Shown: piece after piece, positions 33,460-41,678 of the stretch
How positions within the stretch are numbered: the stretch's first letter is position 1
How the letters are laid out: every line of letters starts with the position of its first letter
Source of the DNA: Bacteroidia bacterium
Lineage (GTDB): Bacteria > Bacteroidota > Bacteroidia > SpSt-205
Assembly: GCA_026413325.1 (NCBI GenBank)
Contig: JANZYW010000007.1
Coordinates: 6,947 to 53,154 of the forward strand
Direction: 5' to 3'
Length of the DNA: 46,208 nt
Notes under the pieces: model-generated
Seen by the model: only the letters and a program-made list of their open reading frames with translations
Databases searched by the model: none
Told to the model about the DNA's origin: nothing
Position numbers and translations under genes: made by a program

Positions 33460-33872
33460 GGTGGAAGGTAAAAATACGGCGCCAGGTCGTTCCAGGGGCC
33501 TAAAACGAAAGGGCGGTGGGGGATCCAAGGGTGCGGGAGGGTAAGTGTGGGAGTGCAGCGTATCTCAGCCCCATAGGCTAAGAGGTCTAAATCGATGATA
33601 CGAGCGCCCCAGCGAGGTCTTACGGAGGGAGGGCGTCCCAAAGACTGCTCTATGGCTTGTAATGTCTCGAGCAGTGCTTCTGGGGAGAGGTGCGTGGTTA
33701 CCTGCCATACTGCGTTGAGATAGAGGGGTTGTTCCCTTTCTCCCCAAGGATAGGTTTCATAGATAGGCGAGCTTTGTATGACTTCGATCCCGACTGAGAG
33801 AAGATATTGCCAGGCATCTGAGAAGGCCTTCCATCGATCTCCTAAGTTACTTCCTACCCCTATGAAGATCAT
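33255..33872 (-). CDS. folK: 2-amino-4-hydroxy-6-hydroxymethyldihydropteridine pyrophosphokinase
   Basis: 205 residues. The core (1-~150) is a normal HPPK: MIFIGVGSNLGDRW, YETYPWGEREQPLYLNAVW, PPSVRPRWGARIIDLDLLAYG and LTLPHPWIPHRPFVLGPWNDL. It transfers pyrophosphate from ATP to the pterin in folate synthesis. Family members usually end near residue 150-165. Here the frame runs on for ~55 residues (VPPPQGIPLPMTPSKPTQH) that look like shadow sequence of the TPR lipoprotein gene. The stop may have been lost, or the overlap tolerated. The ATG overlaps the transketolase stop by 4 bases. Confidence 0.92.
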   Translation of the reverse strand: MIFIGVGSNLGDRWKAFSDAWQYLLSVGIEVIQSSPIYETYPWGEREQPLYLNAVWQVTTHLSPEALLETLQAIEQSLGRPPSVRPRWGARIIDLDLLAYGAEIRCTPTLTLPHPWIPHRPFVLGPWNDLAPYFYLPPWKATVNELWQRCHSSGWGHRVPPPQGIPLPMTPSKPTQHAGNPSFPPASEPSKPEIQAKLSLCWKKP

Positions 33873-34831
33873 CTGCGTCGTGAGAGGACTCTTTCTACCG
33901 CAGCTGTGATATGGCGAGGGGTTAGGCCGTACTTTTCCAGGAGCTCCTCTGGCTTCCCACTTTCTCCGAAGGTATCTTGGACAGCGACTCGCTCGACGTA
34001 GCGAGGGCAGTGCCTGGTGGCGATGTAGCTGATGATATCTCCAAGTCCATTGTACAGCTGATGTTCCTCAGCGGTGACGATTACGGAGGTCCGTTCCAGC
34101 CATTCTGTGATTCCTTCTACATCGATAGGCTTGAGGGTATGGACGTTTACTACCGCTATCGAAACGCCTTTTTCTTCGAGAGCGTAGGCACTCTGAAGGG
34201 CGTGCCACACCATATGACCCGTAGCGAAGATAACGCCGTCTGTACCTTCTAATAGCACTTGTATTTTTCCTACTTGGAATGAAGGATCCTCTTCTGGAGT
34301 AAAGTTGGGTACTGCTGGACGACCGAAGCGGAGGTAGACAGGACCTTCCCATTCGGCAGCAGCCCGCGTCGCAAGTCGGGTCTGATTGTAGTCACAGGGA
34401 CTTAGCACTGTCATACCTGGCAATCCCCGCATGAGACCGATATCCTCCAGCATCTGGTGGGTGGCTCCATCTTCTCCTAAGGTAAGACCTGCATGAGATG
34501 CAGCTATTTTCACATTTTTTCCAGAGTAGCAGACACTTTGGCGAATCTGGTCATACACACGTCCCGTAGCGAAGTTGGCAAAGGTGCCCACGAAGGGTAT
34601 GAATCCTCCTGTTGCCAGTCCTGCTGCTACCCCTATCATGTTGGCTTCTGCTACTCCGCACTGAAAGAATCTTTCAGGAAACTTTTTTGCAAAGGCGTCC
34701 ATCTTCAATGAGCTCATCAAATCTGCTGAGAGAGCGACTATTTTTTCATTTCTTTCCGCTGCTTCTACGAGTCCTACCCCGAAGCCAGAGCGGGTATCTT
34801 TCTTACCAGTGTCGGTATATCGGAAACGCAT
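33869..34831 (-). CDS. Transketolase, C-terminal subunit
   Basis: 320 residues: the pyrimidine-binding and C-terminal domains of a split transketolase. Visible stretches include AALSADLMSSLKMDAFAKKF, FFQCGVAEANMIGVAAGLA, the gate region GEDGATHQMLEDIGLMRGLP and VTAEEHQLYNGLG. With the N-terminal subunit it forms the thiamine-diphosphate active site that moves two-carbon units in the pentose phosphate pathway. The split form is common in Bacteroidota and other lineages. It starts 3 bases after the N-terminal subunit's stop and overlaps folK by 4 bases. Confidence 0.94.
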   Translation of the reverse strand: MRFRYTDTGKKDTRSGFGVGLVEAAERNEKIVALSADLMSSLKMDAFAKKFPERFFQCGVAEANMIGVAAGLATGGFIPFVGTFANFATGRVYDQIRQSVCYSGKNVKIAASHAGLTLGEDGATHQMLEDIGLMRGLPGMTVLSPCDYNQTRLATRAAAEWEGPVYLRFGRPAVPNFTPEEDPSFQVGKIQVLLEGTDGVIFATGHMVWHALQSAYALEEKGVSIAVVNVHTLKPIDVEGITEWLERTSVIVTAEEHQLYNGLGDIISYIATRHCPRYVERVAVQDTFGESGKPEELLEKYGLTPRHITAAVERVLSRRR

Positions 34832-34834
34832 ATT

Positions 34835-35680
34835 CTAAAAGTCTTCTAAAGTAGAAGGGAGTTGTGCGATGGCTTTTTCATACTCGGCTGGGCTGGGGGC
34901 TTTTCCATGCCATCGATAATCGTTTTCCATGAAGTCGACGCCTTTCCCCATCGTGGTATAGGCGATAAGTGCGACAGGGCGTCCTTTTCCTCTTCGGTTA
35001 GACGCTTCCTGGAGAGCTTCTAACACATGAGGTAAGCTATGGGGCTCGCATAGGGGGAGGGTATCCCATCCGAAAGCGCGCCACTTTTCCTCCATTGGAT
35101 CGGTGTCTAACACCTCGCGGGTATCTCCATCGATCTGTTTGTAGTTCCGGTCTATGATGGCGATGAGATTATCTACCTTGTGATGGGCTGCGAAGAGGGC
35201 TGCCTCCCAGACCTGGCCTTCGTTAGTTTCTCCATCTCCGAGCATAACATATACTGTGTGCGGGTCTTTTCGGAGTTTTTTTGACAGGGCTAGGCCGATG
35301 CCGACGGAGAGTCCTTGACCCAAGGAGCCTGTGGCGATCCGGACGCCGGGAAGCTTCTCTTTCGTCGCAGGGTGTCCTTGTAGGCGGCTATCGATTCGCC
35401 GAAAGGAAGCTAACTCTGCAAGGGGGAAGTAGCCACTGCGAGCTAATACTGCGTACCATGCCGCGCAGATATGTCCATTCGATAGGATAAAGATATCTTC
35501 TCCTTCCCCTGAGGGTGAAAAAGGAGAAGGGGTATGTTTCATATGGGCGAAATAGAGGGCCACCAGGATATCGGTTGCACCCAAAGCTCCTCCGGGATGA
35601 CCAGATTGGGCATTGTATACCATTCGAAGGACGTCTCTTCTCACCTGAGCTGCGATGCGCTCAAGGGTCGTTATCTCCAT
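34835..35680 (-). CDS. Transketolase, N-terminal subunit
   Basis: 281 residues: the thiamine-diphosphate-binding half. Signatures include AQSGHPGGALGATDILVALY, FILSNGHICAAWYAVLA, TGSLGQGLSVGIGLALS and the cofactor/Mg motif in VMLGDGETNEGQVWEAALFA with the later DRNYKQIDG. It is the first gene of an operon with the C-terminal subunit, folK and the TPR lipoprotein. TAACTTTG lies 7 bases before the ATG. Chain length and motifs are typical. Confidence 0.95.
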   Translation of the reverse strand: MEITTLERIAAQVRRDVLRMVYNAQSGHPGGALGATDILVALYFAHMKHTPSPFSPSGEGEDIFILSNGHICAAWYAVLARSGYFPLAELASFRRIDSRLQGHPATKEKLPGVRIATGSLGQGLSVGIGLALSKKLRKDPHTVYVMLGDGETNEGQVWEAALFAAHHKVDNLIAIIDRNYKQIDGDTREVLDTDPMEEKWRAFGWDTLPLCEPHSLPHVLEALQEASNRRGKGRPVALIAYTTMGKGVDFMENDYRWHGKAPSPAEYEKAIAQLPSTLEDF

Positions 35681-35687
35681 GGCGGCC

Positions 35688-35695
35688 CAAAGTTA
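35688..35695 (-). promoter_or_regulatory. TAnnTTTG -7 promoter element (transketolase operon)
   Basis: TAACTTTG on the minus strand ends 7 bases before the ATG at 35680. Confidence 0.6.
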
Positions 35696-35708
35696 GGTGA
35701 ATCGCCTC

Positions 35709-36827
35709 TCAGTGCTGGGCAGGCTTCCGAGGCCACTGCAAGGTAGCTTGGTAGAGAACGGTTTTCCTTAGCTGCCCTCCCAGCCAGATACGGTCCTTTC
35801 CTTTTAGGGGGGAAGTGTAGTTGAGGAGGAGAAGTTCTGTCTCACTTTTCCAGAGACCAGTGGGGAAAGCTGTATCTCCCCAGCCAGGTAAATCTTGTAT
35901 CCATTCTACGGTGTGCGATAGCGTGTCTACTCGATAGAGAGCTGTCCGTTTGCGGGTCAGAGAGTAGTAGGCTAAGTTGTACATCCGTCGGAGGGAGAGT
36001 GGCCACCAGCGGGGCGCTCGGTCTGCTACTCCCGAGAGGCTTCTTCGGGCGATGAGATAGAGGCCATCGGGAGCTTCGAAAAGCCAAGGGCTATCATACT
36101 TGTATGGGAGGGGCTTACACTGCCAAGGAGCGCTGGGGGACTCAGCCCAGCAGAGGTAGCTGCCAAGGCCTTCTGCTCGAGCTATAGCCCAGAGCTGGCC
36201 TTTCGAGCTAATCCAAAAGTCTGTTTCTGTGGCGTAAGGAGCAGTTACCTGGGGGTAGTTACTTATCGGCGTCCAGGTGTACCCGTCTCTGCTCATGAGA
36301 AGACGTACCTCTGCTTGATGGTGAGGCCTATATAGATTTTCTCCCCAGTAAAGCGAGAGATATGCCACTGAATCATGAGCTCTGGCTCTCCAAGGGACCC
36401 ACCCTGGCCATCCTACACTAAAATGATTCCAGTTTCTTCCTGCTTCTCTCACCATTCCTTGTATTCCCGCCGATTGAAATCGCCAGGGTTTATCGGCTCC
36501 TACGAAGTAATAGAGAAAGAGCTTCTCTTTCCATACAAGCCAGCGCGGCTCACGGATGTCTCGCTGGAGTCGAAGGACTGTGTCACACTGCCAGTCCTCT
36601 AAATTTGAGGAGCGTAGAATGCGCAGCTCCGCTCTCTTCGAAGGAAAGTGTGTGGGGGCTGTACGCAGGGCCAAGAAGTATTCACCCTGGTAGTGAATCA
36701 AGTCTATGTTGTTATGGCTGCGGTGTTGGGGAGAATCGATACAGAGAAGGCTTTCAGGGGGTATCTCTCTGATATGGCGGACCACAATCTGGGTCCAGAG
36801 AAGCAGGAGGAGGCTCACCCAAGACAC
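35709..36827 (-). CDS. Exported protein, probably five-bladed propeller (glycosidase/sialidase-like)
   Basis: 372 residues from GTG 36827. The ORF track start (TTG 36833) lies inside the promoter element TATCTTTG, so the GTG three bases after it is preferred. The signal peptide is MSWVSLLLLLWTQIVV. The body has repeating aromatic blade-like segments: DLIHYQGEYFLALRT, LRILRSSNLEDWQ, VRLLMSRDGYTW and DGLYLIARRSLSG. The pattern of a sequence about measured 'SRDGYTW'-like strands recalls GH43-like or sialidase-like propellers. I cannot identify catalytic residues with confidence. It is divergent from ettA with 41 bases between start codons. Confidence 0.75.
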   Translation of the reverse strand: MSWVSLLLLLWTQIVVRHIREIPPESLLCIDSPQHRSHNNIDLIHYQGEYFLALRTAPTHFPSKRAELRILRSSNLEDWQCDTVLRLQRDIREPRWLVWKEKLFLYYFVGADKPWRFQSAGIQGMVREAGRNWNHFSVGWPGWVPWRARAHDSVAYLSLYWGENLYRPHHQAEVRLLMSRDGYTWTPISNYPQVTAPYATETDFWISSKGQLWAIARAEGLGSYLCWAESPSAPWQCKPLPYKYDSPWLFEAPDGLYLIARRSLSGVADRAPRWWPLSLRRMYNLAYYSLTRKRTALYRVDTLSHTVEWIQDLPGWGDTAFPTGLWKSETELLLLNYTSPLKGKDRIWLGGQLRKTVLYQATLQWPRKPAQH

Positions 36828-36830
36828 GTC

Positions 36831-36838
36831 CAAAGATA
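36831..36838 (-). promoter_or_regulatory. TAnnTTTG -7 promoter element (propeller-like protein)
   Basis: TATCTTTG on the minus strand ends 3 bases before GTG 36827. It decides the start codon of that gene. Confidence 0.55.
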
Positions 36839-36856
36839 GTCGAACCCCGTAATCTG

Positions 36857-36864
36857 TACATTTG
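36857..36864 (+). promoter_or_regulatory. TAnnTTTG -7 promoter element (ettA)
   Basis: TACATTTG ends 4 bases before the ettA ATG. It is back-to-back with the element at 36831-36838, 18 bases apart. Confidence 0.6.
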
Positions 36865-36868
36865 TGGC

Positions 36869-38527
36869 ATGGCTGGAGAAAAAATCATATACAGTATGAT
36901 TCGGGTGTCGAAGATAGTGCCACCCAATCGATACATATTGAAAGATATTTCACTTTCTTATTTTTATGGTGCAAAGATAGGAGTTGTGGGGCCGAATGGG
37001 TCGGGAAAAAGTACGTTGTTGCGGATCATGGCGGGAGTAGATGGAGATTTTCAGGGGGAAGCCAAGTTATCTCCAGGGTATACCTTAGGGTATTTGCCTC
37101 AAGAGCCGCAGTTAGATCCAGAAAAGACTGCAATCGATATCGTTCGGGAAGGAGCAGAGGAAGTGTATGCCCTTCTTCGACAGTATGAGGAGGTGAGCCT
37201 TCGTTTTGGAGAAGCCCTGTCTGAGGAGGAGATGAATGAGCTCTTTGAGCTACAGGCTAAACTTCAGGAACAAATAGAGGCGGTGGATGGTTGGAACATC
37301 GATACGTATATCCAACAGGCGATGGAGGCGCTGCATTGCCCTCCTCCAGATAGGCCCGTAAGTGTACTGTCTGGGGGAGAGAAACGTCGTCTCGCTCTGG
37401 CGCGTCTTCTCATACAAGAGCCAGATATCCTTCTGTTGGATGAGCCTACGAACCACTTGGATGCGGATTCTGTAGCCTGGTTGGAAGCACACCTTCAACA
37501 GTATCAGGGTACGGTCATCGCTGTTACGCATGATAGGTATTTCTTAGAAAAGGTCGCACAATGGATATTGGAGTTGGACCACGGCCGAGGGGTTCCTTGG
37601 AAAGGAAACTACTCGGGTTGGCTCAAGCAGAAGGAGTCCCAGCTGAAAAATGAAAATGCTTCCTTGGAGCGCCAAAAAGCCCTCAAGCGAGAGCTGGAAT
37701 GGATCCAGATGTCACCTAAGGATCGAGAAGCGCAAAGGAAGGCTCGGATTACCGCTTACGAGCGCCATATCGGCGACGAACGCGAGCTCTTTATCGCGCC
37801 CGGCCCTCCTTTGGGAGATTGGGCCCTGCAGGTAGATTCACTTTCCTTACGCTTAGGAGAAAAAGTCCTTTTTCAGGATCTCTCTTTTGCAGTACCAAGA
37901 GGGGCGACTGTGGGGATTATCGGTCCCAATGGAGCAGGCAAGACCTCGCTTTTTCGGATTATTACTGGAGAACTGGCTCCCACACAAGGCAAGCTTGCCC
38001 TCTCTCCAAAAGCGGTCATCGCTTACGTAGACCAAGAGCATCGCATATTAGATCCTCATAAAAAACTTTTAGAGCAGTTATCTGGGGGGGCTGAATATCT
38101 CCAGGTAGCCGGCAGAAGTGTGCATGTTCGTTCTTACCTTGCCCGATTTGGTTTCACTGGCGGGGATCAGGAAAAGCGCATAGGCGAGCTATCGGGAGGG
38201 GAGAAGATGCGATTTCACTTGGCGTATAGCTTCCAGCAAGGAGCAAACTTGCTGCTGTTGGATGAGCCTACTAACGATTTGGACATTCATACGATACGAG
38301 CATTAGAAGAAGCATTGGAGGCATTCACGGGCGCTTCCCTCATCATCTCTCATGATCGCTGGTTTTTGGACCGCGTGGCCACCCACATTTTAGCTTTCGA
38401 ACCTGGGGAGGGAGTTTTCTTTGTAGAAGGCAGCTGGACCGATTATGAGACGCATTGGAAACCCCGATTTGTTAAACGTTCCCCTCCTAAGCACTTTTAC
38501 CGGCGTCTACGGCCTGTAGGAGGGTGA
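36869..38527 (+). CDS. ettA: ABC-F ribosome-associated ATPase (EttA type)
   Basis: 552 residues, close to the length of E. coli EttA. It has two ATPase domains without membrane segments. Walker A is GPNGSGKSTLLR and GPNGAGKTSLFR; signatures are SVLSGGEKRRLALA and GELSGGEKMRFHLA; Walker B is DILLLDEPTNHLD and NLLLLDEPTNDLD. Between them lies the charged interdomain linker (LKQKESQLKNENASLERQKA) that touches tRNA in this family, and an arm insertion in domain 1. EttA binds the ribosomal E site and tunes early elongation to the ATP/ADP ratio. The start ATG is 4 bases after TACATTTG. It appears monocistronic. Confidence 0.92.
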   Translation: MAGEKIIYSMIRVSKIVPPNRYILKDISLSYFYGAKIGVVGPNGSGKSTLLRIMAGVDGDFQGEAKLSPGYTLGYLPQEPQLDPEKTAIDIVREGAEEVYALLRQYEEVSLRFGEALSEEEMNELFELQAKLQEQIEAVDGWNIDTYIQQAMEALHCPPPDRPVSVLSGGEKRRLALARLLIQEPDILLLDEPTNHLDADSVAWLEAHLQQYQGTVIAVTHDRYFLEKVAQWILELDHGRGVPWKGNYSGWLKQKESQLKNENASLERQKALKRELEWIQMSPKDREAQRKARITAYERHIGDERELFIAPGPPLGDWALQVDSLSLRLGEKVLFQDLSFAVPRGATVGIIGPNGAGKTSLFRIITGELAPTQGKLALSPKAVIAYVDQEHRILDPHKKLLEQLSGGAEYLQVAGRSVHVRSYLARFGFTGGDQEKRIGELSGGEKMRFHLAYSFQQGANLLLLDEPTNDLDIHTIRALEEALEAFTGASLIISHDRWFLDRVATHILAFEPGEGVFFVEGSWTDYETHWKPRFVKRSPPKHFYRRLRPVGG

Positions 38528-38718
38528 ATATATCTTTGAAACGCCCGTACCTTGCCTCAGGAAAAGGATCACCTATGGCACGTTTATCCTTCCAGAAAGA
38601 GAAGAAATGAGGTATAGGTGTGAGTCTGCTCCGAAAAGTGCTGAAAAGGGATTATTTTATTGGTCAGGTTTGAAGACTCTCCCTTATGCGTTCAGAAGCG
38701 GCTGCTTTCGGGTAGGCT

Positions 38719-40287
38719 TTAGGAACACTCTTTCGTCCCAAGTACTTGAATACCTTTTATTTTCTTATTGTAGAACTGGATGTAGATTTCTTTGATTTTA
38801 CAGGCGGTGGTAGGAGGGAGTGTCTTAGTCACCACTTTCTGCCGCGTTTCATATCTCCTGAACCATTTGTTGTAAATTCTTTCTGGTTCTTTCGATAGGA
38901 AGGTCTGCGGCTTGGTCGTATAGCTTTGATAGAGCCACCCTCGCACGAACCAGCTATCTCCTTCTCGAGTGATGGCAGGTTCCTCCACCCAAGCCACGGA
39001 ATCTTTTTCAAGGGTACTCCAGAAAGAGGAGAAGTACTTTTGTATCGCCCTATCGCGGGATATAATCGGGTCGTTGAAAAAAGGTTTCAGTTGAGGATGG
39101 AGAAGACCCTCTACGATGTCTTTATCGTGAGTATTGAGGGCTTGAACGAAAGTCTGAGCGAGTGAAAAGATTTCTTTCTTCTCTTGGCGGTTTTGCTGCC
39201 AAACCCAGAAAGCAATGCCCCCTCCGATTATCGCTATGAGAAGAAGTCCTCGAAAGAGAGCTGTTTTGGCAAAAGAGGCCCCTTGCTTGGACTGCAAAGA
39301 AGCCTTGATGCGGGCGTAGGTTCGATGGAGGAAGGAGGTCTGTTCTGAACTCCCTCCCACTTGGGTCTGCGTAAGAGCAGGATTTTTGAGAACAGGGCTC
39401 TCCTCCGCCGATGTATACTTTGGAAGGATGCGCAAAAGGTCAGCCGCGAAGCTCTGGCAGCTGCTGTACCTTTCTTCTGGTTTTTTAGCCAAGGCTTTTG
39501 AGAGAATGTTTTCGAAATCAGGGGCTATAGTAGGATTCAACTCTGAGAGAAGAGGGGGAGGTTCACTCGCTATTTTGATGAGGATATCGAATTCTGAGAG
39601 CTGAGAGCGATCATACATTTCCCTTCCTACCAGCATCTCAAAGAATACGACTCCCAGCGAATAGATATCAGAACGGTGATCGATTTCCAGGGGGCTTTTG
39701 GCTTTAAGCTGCTCGGGGCTCATGTAGACGACCGTACCCAGAGTTGTGCCTGTCTTCGTGAGGGCCATTTCTTCAGAAGCAGTGGTAGGATCGGGAGTTA
39801 CAATCCGGGCTATGCCGAAGTCTAAGACCTTTGCTACATTATCATTTCGGATCAGAATGTTGCTTGGCTTGATATCTCGGTGGATCACTCCATTGTCGTG
39901 GGCATATTGAAAGGCGTCTAAGACTTGTAAAAATATCTCTATGGCTTGCTTAGGAGGTACTGGGCCTCTCAGGACGCGGTGGATATATCTGTCCAGGGAA
40001 ATACCCTCCACATACTCCATGATAAGGTAGAGTCCTTCATCGGGTCTCGCCCAGTAGTCATAGAGTTGGACGATATTTGGATGATTGAGCTTAGCTAATA
40101 TCAGTGCCTCTCGTTTGAAACGTTCCTGGATTCGAGGATCGCGTGCCAGGTGAGGACTTATAACCTTTATAGCTACTTTCCGCCCTATTTCGGTATGCAC
40201 TCCGAGGTACACTTCTCCCATACCACCCTGGCCCAGGAGCTTCTCTATGCGATAGTTGAGGAGTTTCTTACCCAGTAGAGCACTCAT
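38719..40287 (-). CDS. Membrane Ser/Thr protein kinase (Hanks type) with NTF2-like outer domain
   Basis: 522 residues. The kinase domain (~10-290) is complete: glycine loop LGQGGMGEVYLG, Lys41 in VAIKVI, HRDIKPSN (137-144) and DFG (157-159). A juxtamembrane linker, one membrane segment (~345-364, GLLLIAIIGGGIAFWVW) and an outer domain follow (LAQTFVQALNTHDKDIVEGL... SWFVRGWLYQSY). The outer domain looks NTF2/SnoaL-like rather than the PASTA repeats typical of PknB. It overlaps the PP2C gene by 4 bases, so kinase and phosphatase are made together. The threonine-rich activation segment (LTKTGTTLGTVVY) is consistent with autophosphorylation, which the paired phosphatase could reverse. Confidence 0.92.
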   Translation of the reverse strand: MSALLGKKLLNYRIEKLLGQGGMGEVYLGVHTEIGRKVAIKVISPHLARDPRIQERFKREALILAKLNHPNIVQLYDYWARPDEGLYLIMEYVEGISLDRYIHRVLRGPVPPKQAIEIFLQVLDAFQYAHDNGVIHRDIKPSNILIRNDNVAKVLDFGIARIVTPDPTTASEEMALTKTGTTLGTVVYMSPEQLKAKSPLEIDHRSDIYSLGVVFFEMLVGREMYDRSQLSEFDILIKIASEPPPLLSELNPTIAPDFENILSKALAKKPEERYSSCQSFAADLLRILPKYTSAEESPVLKNPALTQTQVGGSSEQTSFLHRTYARIKASLQSKQGASFAKTALFRGLLLIAIIGGGIAFWVWQQNRQEKKEIFSLAQTFVQALNTHDKDIVEGLLHPQLKPFFNDPIISRDRAIQKYFSSFWSTLEKDSVAWVEEPAITREGDSWFVRGWLYQSYTTKPQTFLSKEPERIYNKWFRRYETRQKVVTKTLPPTTACKIKEIYIQFYNKKIKGIQVLGTKECS

Positions 40288-41678
40288 TTCTTAACCACGG
40301 GGATAGTCAATTTCTTTCCAGCTCGTATTTTCTCGTCGGAGAGGTCATTGGCTTTTTTTATCGCTTCTATGGTTGTATTGTACTTTCTGGCTATAGAAGA
40401 GAGAGTCTCTTTTTCTTTTACGGTATGGGTGTAGATGGCCTTTACAGGTATTTTGAGTTTTTTTCCAGCTTGGATGTTATCTTCTTTGAGATGGTTAAGC
40501 CGGCGTAACTCCTCTCGAGAGACGGAAAAAGACTTGGCGATCTGAGTGAGATTGTCTCCTTTTTGGATGGTATAAGTGAAGGTTTTAGGTTCCTTTGAGG
40601 AAGAGCTGGTAGGGGGGGGAGAGGAGGGAGTAGGATGGGAGGAAGCTGTTGTCGGTAGTTCAGTAGGCGGACTGCTGGGAGTAAGAGGAGGGGTAGGAGA
40701 AGACGAGGGGAGATAGGTCACCTCTTCTCCCTCTCTATCGGTGGGAAGGGAAGGAGCGGTCGTCGTGTCTGTTTGGGTGGTGTCGTCGGTGAGGACGATC
40801 ATCTCTGCGTCAGATGGGGCTGCTGGAGAAGGCCTCCGCCGAGAAAAAGCTACTATAAGCAGGAGCAATACAACTAAGGCAATACCTCCGCCAATGAGGT
40901 ACTTCTGTGGGGGTAGCTTTATGTTCATGGATGGAACAAAGGTAGCCCTTTTAGAGGCAGGAAGGAGTACAAGAACTGTGATGTTGTCATATCCTCCTTG
41001 CTGTAAGGCTTTCTCTACGAGTGCATCGGCTTTTTGTTGGTTAGATAAATCCTTCTGTAGAAGTATAGCCTGTATTTCATCTTTTGAAAGGGCGTTGGAT
41101 AATCCATCTGTGCATAGCAATACAACTCCTTTTGGAGAGAGGGACCGTTTTTGGATGTGAGGAGTAGGCGCAGGATGTTGCCCCAGGCTTTGGCTTAGTA
41201 CATTTTTCTGGGGATGATGTAGGGCTTGTTCGGTGGAGATGAGGCCAGAATCCAGCATTTGTTGTACCAGGGAGTCGTCCTGGGTAAGAAGATGAAGGTT
41301 CCCTTTCTCGAAAAGGTAAAGGCGGCTATCACCGATGTGACCGTAGATAAGCTCTTTTGGGGTGAGCAGGGCTACCACGGCTGTTGTACCTAAGTTCTTT
41401 TGGGAAGGATTTTCCTGGGCGTACAGGATGATGCGCTGGTTGGCACACAAGAGCGCATCGCGGAGCAAGACTTCGGGGTCCGCGGGAGGGGTTTCCAGGA
41501 GGAACTGATAAATGGCTTCGGCGGCGATGTGAGCGGCTACCTCTCCAGCTTCATGCCCGCCCATGCCGTCGCATACAATCCCTACATATCCGTGGGGGGT
41601 GGGACCATGGTATGCATAATCTTCATTATGGGTTCGGACTCTACCTGGGTGAGTAGCTAAGCCGACTTCTGGGGTCAT
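40284..41678 (-). CDS. PP2C-type Ser/Thr phosphatase with membrane anchor and two LysM domains
   Basis: 464 residues. Residues 1-~240 are a PP2C/Stp phosphatase with metal-binding residues in RTHNEDYAY, CDGMGGHEAGE, CTDGLSNAL and YDNITVLVLL. One membrane segment (~260-279, YLIGGGIALVVLLLLIVAF) leads to a Ser/Thr/Pro-rich linker (~283-362) on the outer side. Two LysM domains follow (~367-412 with TYTIQKGDNLTQIAK; ~416-462 with THTVKEKETLSSIAR). LysM binds peptidoglycan-type glycans, so the cytoplasmic phosphatase is tethered to the cell wall. In most bacteria it is the kinase that carries wall-binding PASTA repeats; here the phosphatase carries the wall sensor. It is the middle gene of pdhA-PP2C-kinase, with 4-base overlaps on both sides. 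Confidence 0.92.
   Translation of the reverse strand: MTPEVGLATHPGRVRTHNEDYAYHGPTPHGYVGIVCDGMGGHEAGEVAAHIAAEAIYQFLLETPPADPEVLLRDALLCANQRIILYAQENPSQKNLGTTAVVALLTPKELIYGHIGDSRLYLFEKGNLHLLTQDDSLVQQMLDSGLISTEQALHHPQKNVLSQSLGQHPAPTPHIQKRSLSPKGVVLLCTDGLSNALSKDEIQAILLQKDLSNQQKADALVEKALQQGGYDNITVLVLLPASKRATFVPSMNIKLPPQKYLIGGGIALVVLLLLIVAFSRRRPSPAAPSDAEMIVLTDDTTQTDTTTAPSLPTDREGEEVTYLPSSSPTPPLTPSSPPTELPTTASSHPTPSSPPPTSSSSKEPKTFTYTIQKGDNLTQIAKSFSVSREELRRLNHLKEDNIQAGKKLKIPVKAIYTHTVKEKETLSSIARKYNTTIEAIKKANDLSDEKIRAGKKLTIPVVKK

Noticed and set aside
38528-38718. Possible RNA gene after ettA
   Set aside because: Scanned for tRNA T-loop and acceptor patterns and for strong hairpins; nothing convincing.
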